Below are positions 32,841 through 40,325 of a stretch of 64,000 bases of DNA, one piece after another. Source of the stretch: Sanyastnella coralliicola (GTDB lineage: Bacteria; Bacteroidota; Bacteroidia; Flavobacteriales_D; Sanyastnellaceae); contig NZ_CP132543.1 of assembly GCF_030845195.1 (NCBI RefSeq), positions 3,117,501 through 3,181,500 of the forward strand, in the 5' to 3' direction. The number at the start of each line of letters is the position of its first letter. Position 1 is the stretch's first letter. The position numbers and the translations under genes are program-made. Under the pieces are notes generated by a model. The model had not been told where the DNA came from. It searched no databases and saw only the letters and a program-made list of their open reading frames with translations.

Positions 32841-32852
32841 TGACCTTCGTCA
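32841..32852. promoter_or_regulatory. CRP/FNR-type palindrome TGACCTTCGTCA between the PAS kinase and pheT
   Basis: Perfect TGAC-N4-GTCA extended to CTGAC..GTCAG. It is 72 bp ahead of the pheT ATG and 172 bp from the kinase start, so it could serve either direction. Confidence 0.65.
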
Positions 32853-32855
32853 GGA

Positions 32856-32868
32856 TTCCGCGCTAGCG
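32856..32868 (+). repeat. Iterated 13-mer TTCCGCGCTAGCG, copy 5 (intergenic)
   Basis: Exact match, the only copy outside a gene, three bases after the palindrome at 32841-32852 and upstream of pheT. Confidence 0.8.
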
Positions 32869-32923
32869 AGGCCTCTCAGCCAGTTGAAATTAGTACTTTA
32901 GCAGACTTAAAAATTCAAGGTCG

Positions 32924-35368
32924 ATGAAGATCTCGTACAAGTGGCTTAACGAACTTTTCGATTCAGGGCTGAACCCTGAAAAAACCAGTGAAATTCTAAC
33001 CAACACCGGATTGGAAGTAGAGGGCTTAGATGCCTTTGAAAGCATTCCCGGCGGACTCGAAGGATTGGTGATTGGTGAGGTCAAAGAAAAATGGCAACAC
33101 CCAAACGCTGATCGCTTGAGCTTGACGAAGGTTGATGTAGGCGGAGAAGAACTACTGCAGATTGTATGTGGTGCTCCCAACGTTGACGCTGGACAGAAAG
33201 TAGTGGTAGCTACGGTAGGTGCGAAGCTCTACCCATCTGAAGGGGAGCCTTTCGTCATCAAAAAAGGGAAGATTCGCGGTGAAATGAGCTTGGGAATGAT
33301 CTGTGCTGAAGATGAGATTGGCCTCGGTCAATCGCATGATGGGATTATGGTTCTTGACGCTAGCGCGGAAGTGGGAACTCCTGCGGCGAGCTACTTCAAC
33401 ATTGAAAACGACCACACAATTGAAATCGGACTGACACCTAACCGTACCGATGCGATTTCGCATTACGGTGTAGCTCGTGACCTGCGTGCTTCGATGATCC
33501 ACACCGAAGACATTCGCATGAGCAATGTGGCCCCAATAAGTCTTCCAGACGTTTCCGCGTTTAGCGAAGGATCAGAAAACGGAAGCGCCATTGATGTAGT
33601 CGCATTAGCCGCATGTCCGCGCTACGCTGGGGTGAACATTTCTGGTGTTACCGTAGCAGACTCTCCGGAGTGGCTACAAAATCGTTTGAAAGCCATCGGA
33701 CTGGCACCGATCAACAATATTGTAGACATCACAAACTACGTGATGCACGAAATCGGACAACCACTGCACGCCTTTGATCGCGATCAAATTGCAGGTGACA
33801 AGGTGGTGGTTCGCATGGCCACTGAAGGCGAGAAATTCGTCACACTAGACGGAGAAGAACGCGAGCTAAGTGCCGAAGACCTCATGATTTGCGATACCGA
33901 GAAGCCCATGTGTATCGCTGGAGTATTCGGTGGAGAAAAGAGTGGAATCACCGAAGGAACCAAGAATGTATTCCTTGAAAGCGCCGTGTTCGACGCGGTG
34001 CATGTGCGCAAGACCTCAAAGCGCCACCTTCTCCACACTGACGCCGCATACCGTTTTGAGCGTGGAGTTGACCCAACGACAACGATCTACGCACTTCAGC
34101 GTGCTGCGTTGTTGATCGCAGAACTAGCCGGCGGAACGATTTCAAGCAAAGTCAATGACTACTACCCAGTAGCTATGGAACAGGCGACGATTGAAGTTGA
34201 CCTGAACCGCGCCAACAAGTTGATCGGAAAAGAGATTCCGCGTGAGCGAGTAATCGAAATCCTGAAAGACCTCGATTTTGACGTGAACGATTCCGGCGAT
34301 AGCCAGATCAACGTTACCGCCCCTCTTTATAGAAAAGACGTAACCCGTGAAGCAGATGTGGTTGAAGAGATTCTGCGCATCTACGGGTACAACAATATTG
34401 AACTGCCGGAGCGTTTGAACAGCACGCTGTCTTACGCACCCAACCCGGATCCTGAGAAATTGGTCAACAAGCTTTCTTCAGCCTTCGTTGCGAGAGGAAT
34501 GCAAGAGATCATGAACAACTCGCTGACGAAATTGAGCTACACGGAGGTTCTTGACTTGCCAGAACTCAACGCGAGCACAGCAGTTCGCATGAAGAATCCG
34601 TTGAGTCAAGACTTGGCTCAAATGCGTCAAACGCTGCTTTACCAAGGACTTGAGGTGATCTCTCGAAACATCAATTTCCGTTACACAGATCAAAAGCTCT
34701 TCGAATTTGGTCGTGTCTACCATGTAGATGGAGAAGGAACGCGCGAAACGCCGATGTTGGGTATTTGGATCACCGGGAAGAAGCTACCTGAAAGCTGGAA
34801 TAACTCTGGCGACATGGTTGACTTCACTGACCTGCGTGTTGCTATTGATACTTTAGCAGCGTGCACTGGTCTCAACTTCAGCCATAAGGCGAATGAATAC
34901 GACTTCTTCTCAGGCTCATTGAGCATTGAGACGAAGAAGAATAAACTTGGTCAGTTCGGAGCAGTTTCTTCAGCGCTGTTGAAGAAGTTCGACATCGATC
35001 AGCCGGTTTACTTTGCGGAGATTGATTTCAACGGGTTGCTTGAGGCGAGCGCTCGCGTTTCAGTGAGCTTCAAAGAAATTTCGAAATACCCTGCGGTACG
35101 TCGTGACCTCTCCATGGTGCTTGATCAAGGAGTGACCTTTGACTCGATTGAGAAGATTGCATTCCACACGGAGCGCAAGCTGTTGACAGAGGTTGATCTC
35201 TTCGACGTATACGAAGGAAAGAACATTGGAGCTGGCAAGAAGAGCTATGCAGTATCATTCACATTGCAGGATCCAAATTCGACCTTGACCGATAAAAAGA
35301 TCGACAAGACCATGCAACGTATTCAAGAAGCCCTGTCTAAAGAATTGGGTGCTGAACTACGCAGCTAA
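32924..35368 (+). CDS. pheT: Phenylalanyl-tRNA synthetase beta subunit
   Basis: The 814 residues contain, in order, an EMAP/tRNA-binding domain (about 40-150), B3/4 editing domain (PRYAGVNISGV, then NNIVDITNYVMHEIGQPLHAFD), B5 domain (LNRANKLIGKEIP), the catalytic-like core and the C-terminal anticodon-recognition domain (SFKEISKYPAVRRDLSMVL). It pairs with pheS at 22263. A TACTTTAG sequence at 32894-32901 is a weak -7 candidate. The gene holds an exact 13-mer copy at 33358-33370. Confidence 0.97.
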   Translation: MKISYKWLNELFDSGLNPEKTSEILTNTGLEVEGLDAFESIPGGLEGLVIGEVKEKWQHPNADRLSLTKVDVGGEELLQIVCGAPNVDAGQKVVVATVGAKLYPSEGEPFVIKKGKIRGEMSLGMICAEDEIGLGQSHDGIMVLDASAEVGTPAASYFNIENDHTIEIGLTPNRTDAISHYGVARDLRASMIHTEDIRMSNVAPISLPDVSAFSEGSENGSAIDVVALAACPRYAGVNISGVTVADSPEWLQNRLKAIGLAPINNIVDITNYVMHEIGQPLHAFDRDQIAGDKVVVRMATEGEKFVTLDGEERELSAEDLMICDTEKPMCIAGVFGGEKSGITEGTKNVFLESAVFDAVHVRKTSKRHLLHTDAAYRFERGVDPTTTIYALQRAALLIAELAGGTISSKVNDYYPVAMEQATIEVDLNRANKLIGKEIPRERVIEILKDLDFDVNDSGDSQINVTAPLYRKDVTREADVVEEILRIYGYNNIELPERLNSTLSYAPNPDPEKLVNKLSSAFVARGMQEIMNNSLTKLSYTEVLDLPELNASTAVRMKNPLSQDLAQMRQTLLYQGLEVISRNINFRYTDQKLFEFGRVYHVDGEGTRETPMLGIWITGKKLPESWNNSGDMVDFTDLRVAIDTLAACTGLNFSHKANEYDFFSGSLSIETKKNKLGQFGAVSSALLKKFDIDQPVYFAEIDFNGLLEASARVSVSFKEISKYPAVRRDLSMVLDQGVTFDSIEKIAFHTERKLLTEVDLFDVYEGKNIGAGKKSYAVSFTLQDPNSTLTDKKIDKTMQRIQEALSKELGAELRS
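33358..33370 (-). repeat. Iterated 13-mer, copy 6 (reverse orientation)
   Basis: CGCTAGCGCGGAA inside pheT, encoding Ala-Ser-Ala-Glu (LDASAEVGT). Confidence 0.8.
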
Positions 35369-35374
35369 TCACCT

Positions 35375-36658
35375 ATGAAGGTTCGCAAACAGTCACTTCT
35401 GTACGGCATTTTAAAGCCGTTTGTCTACATCGCAGCTAGACTCCTTTACCGCCGCTGGTTGGTGATTGGTCGTCAGCGCTTCCCGATGAATGGTAAGCCC
35501 GTGGTGATTGTTTCCAACCACCAGAATGCCTTGATGGACCCCTTGCTATGCTGTCTAACGGCTCCAAGGCAAGTGCACTTTTTGACACGCGCTGACGTAT
35601 TCAAAAGCGCCTTGGCTCGTCCTTTCGTTTTCGCCCTTAACATGATGCCAGTGTATCGCTTCCGCGACAAGGTATCAGACATGGGTAAACGTAACGACAA
35701 GACCTTCCTGACTACCATTGGTCGCCTCAAACTAGGTGCTACCATCGGAATCTTCCCTGAAGGAAATCACGGTGCACGCAAGTTGCTTCGTCCGGTGAAG
35801 AAGGGAATCGCTTACCTCCTTGAATTGGGTGGGAATGAGCATGACCTTCGAGGGGTACAGATCGTCCCTGTAGGTGTTGATTATAGCCACTATCATATCG
35901 CTCGTGCTTCGCTGGTTGTTCACTACGGACAAGCGTTTGAGGTGGATGATCTCTTGTTCTCTGACGAAGACCGCATCACCCGCCACAAGGCGGTGATGGA
36001 GCGCATTCGCGAGAAGCTCTCTCGCGCCATGCTTGATCTTGGTCCGGCCAAACTCTACCCTGCTTTGCGCATTGCGGAGATGGTAATGATTGAAGGCAAA
36101 GGCTACAAAGAGTGGATTGGAATTCACCACAAATTGCATGCATATCGAGATGAGTTGAAATTGCGTGAGGTGGATCAATTGCTCGCTAACGCGGAAACGC
36201 TGATGGCCTGGACAGAAGAAGAAAAGGTAGACCCAAAAGCTTGCGTGCAACACACCATGGAGGTGGAGCCGAAGCACACCTTCGGAAGCATTCTTGCGGT
36301 GGTGTTAGGACTCCCTGCCATTCTGTTCTTCGCCCTGCCTTGGCAATTGGTATTGGCAACGGTGAAGAAGATTGTGATTGATCCTCACTTCAACCAGACC
36401 TTCAGACTGGTATTCGCCTTTTTGTACTTCCCTCTATTCTTAGCTGCTGCAGCCTGCACCCTTGGTTTCCTGACAGAAGGGAATTACTACCTCTACTTCT
36501 TGATTACCATGGTTGTCAGTGGTATTATTGCATTGCCTGGACTGGATGTAATAGCTGACATCCGGAGATACAAGAAAGCAAGAGCTGCGATTGACAAGGC
36601 ATCGAACCTAGCCATCTGGAAAAGCGTGGTATCGCATTTTCAAAAAGAGTTGTTATAG
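35375..36658 (+). CDS. PlsC-like glycerolipid acyltransferase
   Basis: The acyltransferase domain spans about residues 40-200. Its block I is SNHQNALMDPLL, in which His and Asp are six positions apart, where the classical family has five. Block III is FPEGNHG and block IV region IVPVGVDYS. Two or three hydrophobic segments at about 305-390 anchor the C-terminal half to the membrane. It likely acylates lysophospholipids or glycerol phosphate; the substrate is not determinable. It follows pheT by 6 nt and precedes the VOC gene by 5 nt, so the three are probably cotranscribed. Confidence 0.85.
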   Translation: MKVRKQSLLYGILKPFVYIAARLLYRRWLVIGRQRFPMNGKPVVIVSNHQNALMDPLLCCLTAPRQVHFLTRADVFKSALARPFVFALNMMPVYRFRDKVSDMGKRNDKTFLTTIGRLKLGATIGIFPEGNHGARKLLRPVKKGIAYLLELGGNEHDLRGVQIVPVGVDYSHYHIARASLVVHYGQAFEVDDLLFSDEDRITRHKAVMERIREKLSRAMLDLGPAKLYPALRIAEMVMIEGKGYKEWIGIHHKLHAYRDELKLREVDQLLANAETLMAWTEEEKVDPKACVQHTMEVEPKHTFGSILAVVLGLPAILFFALPWQLVLATVKKIVIDPHFNQTFRLVFAFLYFPLFLAAAACTLGFLTEGNYYLYFLITMVVSGIIALPGLDVIADIRRYKKARAAIDKASNLAIWKSVVSHFQKELL

Positions 36659-36663
36659 ACCAC

Positions 36664-37722
36664 ATGGATTATCGAATTAATGGCTTTCAGCACATTGGTG
36701 TAGCTGTGAGCGACATGGACGCTTCGTTGAAATTCTACCGAAAATACTTCGGCTTAGACATTCCCTTCTTTGATTCTGTGGCCGCTGCGCCCTTAATGCA
36801 AGATCACACCCGTGGTGATGTGATTACCAAGCGTGCCTCAATGATCCTCAACTTGGCAGGTGGATGCGCGATGGAAGTGATTCGCGCCACAAGCTTTGAG
36901 CCGGTAGGTCCGAAAGAGCGTCCTGAAATGGGCGACCTCGGTATCTACGTAACTCAAGTGAAATGTCCGGATGTGGAAGCAGCCTACAACTACTGCAAAT
37001 CACAAGATGGTCTGCGCATGAGTGATCTGCGCGACCGATTCGATGGTTCCAAGACCTTCTTCCTGCACGACCTTGATGACAATATCTTCCAATATGTAGC
37101 GGGAGGTGATTGGTACACACCAAGCAAGCACATCTCTGGTGGTGTGGTTGGATGTACCATCGGTGTTTCAGACATGGATAAAGCCATTCAGCTCTACTCT
37201 GATATTCTCGGTTACGACAAGGTAACGCTTGATGAAACTGGAGTACACACGGAGTGGAAAGACATTCCAGGTGGACAACGTGCTCATCGTCGTGTGGTGC
37301 TTGAACAGACGCAACCCCCAGGCGGAGGGTTTGCCAAGATTTCTGCGCGCAATTTCATCGAGTTGGTTCAAGACACAGAGCGCAAAGCTGAACGCATCTT
37401 CAAAGACCGTATCTGGGCTGACCTCGGATTCGTTCACCTCGGACTGGATGTTCGCGGAATGAAATCGTTGGGGGAAGCGCTATCGAAGAAAGGCTTTGCT
37501 TTCCGTTGTGACAGTAATGACGCCTTAGACATGGGGAACACCAAGGTACACTGCACATACATCGATGACCCGGATGAAACGTGGCTAGAGATGATCGAAG
37601 TACACAAAGTGCCGATTGTGGAAAAGTGGGGAATCTATCTGAATGTGGCGAAAAGAGATCCTGAAAAGCCGCTTCCTGACTTTATGTTGAAAGCTTTACG
37701 CTTCAGCAGAATCAAAGATTAG
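36664..37722 (+). CDS. Two-domain VOC-superfamily (glyoxalase/dioxygenase-like) protein
   Basis: Two vicinal-oxygen-chelate units are visible: FQHIGVAVSDMDASLKFYRKYFG at the N-terminus and GCTIGVSDMDKAIQLYSDILGY in the middle, with a further partial unit at about 255-330 (LGFVHLGLDVRGMKSLGEAL, YIDDPDETWLEMIEV). His and Glu residues in these strands could bind a divalent metal. The family includes glyoxalases, extradiol dioxygenases and resistance proteins; the reaction cannot be assigned. It is cotranscribed with the acyltransferase. Confidence 0.78.
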   Translation: MDYRINGFQHIGVAVSDMDASLKFYRKYFGLDIPFFDSVAAAPLMQDHTRGDVITKRASMILNLAGGCAMEVIRATSFEPVGPKERPEMGDLGIYVTQVKCPDVEAAYNYCKSQDGLRMSDLRDRFDGSKTFFLHDLDDNIFQYVAGGDWYTPSKHISGGVVGCTIGVSDMDKAIQLYSDILGYDKVTLDETGVHTEWKDIPGGQRAHRRVVLEQTQPPGGGFAKISARNFIELVQDTERKAERIFKDRIWADLGFVHLGLDVRGMKSLGEALSKKGFAFRCDSNDALDMGNTKVHCTYIDDPDETWLEMIEVHKVPIVEKWGIYLNVAKRDPEKPLPDFMLKALRFSRIKD

Positions 37723-37756
37723 CATAAGACTTCTTAGCTTAGACAAAGCGAATTTA

Positions 37757-37779
37757 AACGGGTTCCGTAAAAGCCCGTT
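37757..37779 (+). terminator. Possible weak terminator hairpin after the VOC gene
   Basis: AACGGG (37757-37762) can pair with CCCGTT (37774-37779) across an 11-base loop. No T run follows, so this is a weak call. Confidence 0.3.
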
Positions 37780-37799
37780 AACGTTCACTTAACGTCACC
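37778..37799 (+). promoter_or_regulatory. Pho-box-like 11-bp direct repeat ahead of the PhoB-like gene
   Basis: TTAACGTTCAC (37778-37788) is followed immediately by TTAACGTCACC (37789-37799). Eleven-bp direct repeats are how PhoB dimers bind DNA, and these end 4 bp before the -7 box, in the activator position. Binding by the encoded regulator (autoregulation) is inferred. Confidence 0.6.
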
Positions 37800-37803
37800 C
37801 TAG

Positions 37804-37811
37804 TAGTTTTG
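37804..37811 (+). promoter_or_regulatory. -7 box TAGTTTTG of the PhoB/PhoR-like operon
   Basis: Exact TAnnTTTG match, 23 bases ahead of the ATG at 37835. Confidence 0.6.
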
Positions 37812-37834
37812 AGGTGCATTTAGAAGGCATTCCT

Positions 37835-38512
37835 ATGGATAACGCGAAGATCCTACTTGTAGATGATGAACAAGACATCATCGATCTAGTCAAGTACAAC
37901 TTAGAGAAAGAAAACTTCGAGGTTCACACTGCGAACAACGGTAAAGAAGCTATTCGCATCGCACGAAAAGTGATGCCTGACCTCATCCTTCTCGATGTCA
38001 TGATGCCAGAAATGGATGGCATGGAAACATGTCAGCAGATTCGCGAAATCCCTGAATTGAAAGGCACTTTGATTTCCTTCCTCACAGCACGAGGTGAAGA
38101 CTACTCACAAATCGCAGGATTTGATGCCGGCGCCGATGATTACATCACGAAGCCAATCAAACCACGTGTTCTGATTTCGCGCATCAAAGCCACGTTACGC
38201 AGACGTGCAGCGATGGACGAAAACAAGAAAAAGAAGAAGTCAAAAGGAATCTCAATTGACAAGGAACGCTACATCGTAATGAAGAATGGCGATGAGCTCA
38301 CACTACCGAAAAAAGAGTTCGAATTGCTTTCATTGCTCATGTCTCAACCCGGACGTGTATTCACACGCGAAACGATTCTTTCAAGCGTTTGGGGTAATGA
38401 CGTAATTGTAGGAGATCGTACGATCGACGTTCATATCCGTAAATTGCGCGAGAAACTCGGTGACCATTACTTCAAAACAGTAAAGGGAGTCGGGTACAAG
38501 TTCAACGATTAA
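37835..38512 (+). CDS. OmpR/PhoB-family response regulator
   Basis: The receiver domain has D10-D11, phospho-acceptor D54 (LILLDVMMPEMDG) and the switch Lys in YITKPIKPRVL. The winged-helix output domain spans about 130-225 (LPKKEFELLSLLMSQPGRVFTRETIL, TIDVHIRKLREKLG, VKGVGYKF). It is followed after 12 nt by a PhoR-like kinase. The ATG at 37835 gives MDNAKILLVDDEQ; the GTG at 37814 would add residues unlike the family. The upstream 11-bp direct repeats and the overall pair suggest the phosphate-starvation system, but no pst/phoU genes are in view. Confidence 0.93.
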   Translation: MDNAKILLVDDEQDIIDLVKYNLEKENFEVHTANNGKEAIRIARKVMPDLILLDVMMPEMDGMETCQQIREIPELKGTLISFLTARGEDYSQIAGFDAGADDYITKPIKPRVLISRIKATLRRRAAMDENKKKKKSKGISIDKERYIVMKNGDELTLPKKEFELLSLLMSQPGRVFTRETILSSVWGNDVIVGDRTIDVHIRKLREKLGDHYFKTVKGVGYKFND

Positions 38513-38524
38513 TCAACTCAGCCC

Positions 38525-39568
38525 ATGGCTGTTCAAACACCGCGGGATGTCGCGGTGCGCATCAGTGTCTACATTACGCTGGTCGTCACCGTTATTCTCT
38601 TTCTATACGACCTAGCAAAAGGTGACGAGGCCAATTTTGGGCTCCTCGCAGTAGCGGCGGCTCTGACCTTCGCTAGTTCCTTTGTGCTTGCTTCATGGGC
38701 GGTGGAGAAATTCATCTATCAAAAGGTCAAAATCATCTACAAGACCATTCACCGATTCAAAAGTCAGCGCGAAAAACGCAAAGACATTTCGATGAATGAA
38801 GATGTCATGACCAAAGTGAACAACGAGGTGATGGTCTGGGCTGAAGATAAGATTGAAGAAATTTCGCAGCTCAAAGAGCAAGACTCATTCCGAAGAGATT
38901 TCATAGGTAACCTCGCTCACGAGATCAAGACTCCCGTCTTCAACATCCAGGGATATATCCTAACACTTTTGGAAGGCGCCTTGGAAGATGAAGAGAACAA
39001 CCGCAAGTTCTTGATGAAGGCGGCGCGCAACGTTGACCGAATCGTAACTCTTATAGAAGATCTCGATCAAATCACACGCATCGAGGGCGGTAGATACCAG
39101 TTGCATGAAACACGTTTCGACGTTGTTGAACTTGCAAAGGAGGTCATTGAATCACTTGAGCAAAAGGCCAAAAAGGCCAATATCCGTTTGCGTTTGAAGA
39201 ACGTCAATGAAAAACCTATTCAGGTGGTGGGCGACCGTCCGAAGATCGAGCAGGTATTCATCAACCTAGTAGCCAACAGTATCAACTACGGCGCCGAAGA
39301 TGGTGAAACCAGAATCCGTTTCTACGACATGGAAGACAACATTCTGGTAGAGGTAGCCGATAACGGAATTGGAATTTCTGAGGACCACCTTCCACGTATT
39401 TTCGAACGCTTCTACCGCGTTGACAAGTCGCGCTCACGCCACGGTGGTGGGTCTGGATTGGGACTTTCCATCGTCAAGCACATCATCGACGTACACGATC
39501 AAACGATCAATGTGCGTAGTAGCCCTGACCTAGGAACTACCTTCTCTTTTACTCTTGAAAAAGCCTAA
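38525..39568 (+). CDS. PhoR-like membrane sensor histidine kinase
   Basis: Two membrane spans (about 12-30 and 37-60) are separated by only a few residues, so there is almost no periplasmic domain. They are followed by a linker, HisKA with His132 (GNLAHEIKTPVFNIQGYIL) and HATPase_c (NLVANSINYG, ADNGIGISEDHLPRIFERFYRVDKS, GGGSGLGLSIVKHII). The minimal sensor part resembles PhoR, which reads phosphate status through partner proteins. It is the partner of the PhoB-like regulator just upstream. Its stop codon abuts the stop codon of the convergent MBL gene. Confidence 0.92.
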   Translation: MAVQTPRDVAVRISVYITLVVTVILFLYDLAKGDEANFGLLAVAAALTFASSFVLASWAVEKFIYQKVKIIYKTIHRFKSQREKRKDISMNEDVMTKVNNEVMVWAEDKIEEISQLKEQDSFRRDFIGNLAHEIKTPVFNIQGYILTLLEGALEDEENNRKFLMKAARNVDRIVTLIEDLDQITRIEGGRYQLHETRFDVVELAKEVIESLEQKAKKANIRLRLKNVNEKPIQVVGDRPKIEQVFINLVANSINYGAEDGETRIRFYDMEDNILVEVADNGIGISEDHLPRIFERFYRVDKSRSRHGGGSGLGLSIVKHIIDVHDQTINVRSSPDLGTTFSFTLEKA

Positions 39569-40225
39569 TTAGAAGGCACTGAATCCCGGACGAACAAAAG
39601 GATTACTCTGCTTTTCGATGCCAATCGTTGTTTCAGGACCATGTCCGCAGTAAACGATCATTTCATCTGGAAGGGCGTACATTTTCTCTTGAATGCTCTT
39701 AGCCAACAAAGGCGCATCGCCTCCTGGGAGATCTACGCGGCCTACAGAACCTTGGAATAAGACATCTCCAGCAATTACTTTTTTCCCGTCATGATCTACG
39801 AATGCGACGTGACCTGGGGCGTGGCCTGGAACGAAGAGCACATCCATGCTGCTGTTTCCAAAGGTGAGTTGTTCGCCCTCTTCAATAAATTCCGTGGGGT
39901 CAGGACAGGTTGTAAACGGCAACCCATACATGCGAGACACTTGTTCAGCCATTCCGATTGTTGGCAGCGCTTTTTTGTGAGACATCAACGGGATATCGAA
40001 TTTTTTCATGCAAAAATCGACACCCATAACGTGGTCAATGTGTCCGTGAGTGAGCACAACCTTCACCGGGTTTAACTCTTCTTCCGCGATAGCGTTCAAC
40101 AACAAACGCTCTTCGCTGTTATCCATCATACCAGGATCAATGATGATCGCCTGCTTCGTTTCATCGTAAAGCAAGTAGGTATTCTCTGCGAATGCATTGA
40201 AGGTGAATTTACGTAGGGAGATCAT
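39569..40225 (-). CDS. MBL-fold metallo-hydrolase (glyoxalase II-like)
   Basis: The metal motif HGHIDH is in VVLTHGHIDHVMG. Further ligands are in FVPGHAPGHVAFVD and VIAGDVLF, and a late His in YCGHGPETTIGIEK completes the glyoxalase II-like set of the beta-lactamase fold. The start at 40225 (MISLRKFTFNAFAENTYLL) matches the family; the frame is open to 40288. A one-mismatch copy of the iterated 13-mer (TTCCGCGATAGCG) lies at 40082-40094. Confidence 0.9.
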   Translation of the reverse strand: MISLRKFTFNAFAENTYLLYDETKQAIIIDPGMMDNSEERLLLNAIAEEELNPVKVVLTHGHIDHVMGVDFCMKKFDIPLMSHKKALPTIGMAEQVSRMYGLPFTTCPDPTEFIEEGEQLTFGNSSMDVLFVPGHAPGHVAFVDHDGKKVIAGDVLFQGSVGRVDLPGGDAPLLAKSIQEKMYALPDEMIVYCGHGPETTIGIEKQSNPFVRPGFSAF

Positions 40226-40325
40226 GGCTGAACCTGTATTAGTTTGGAATGCTAAAGATATACCGCAAATTCGGGGATTCCGGCACAATCTTCGCGGGTA
40301 CTTTTAGTTATATTTAAGCTTCACT

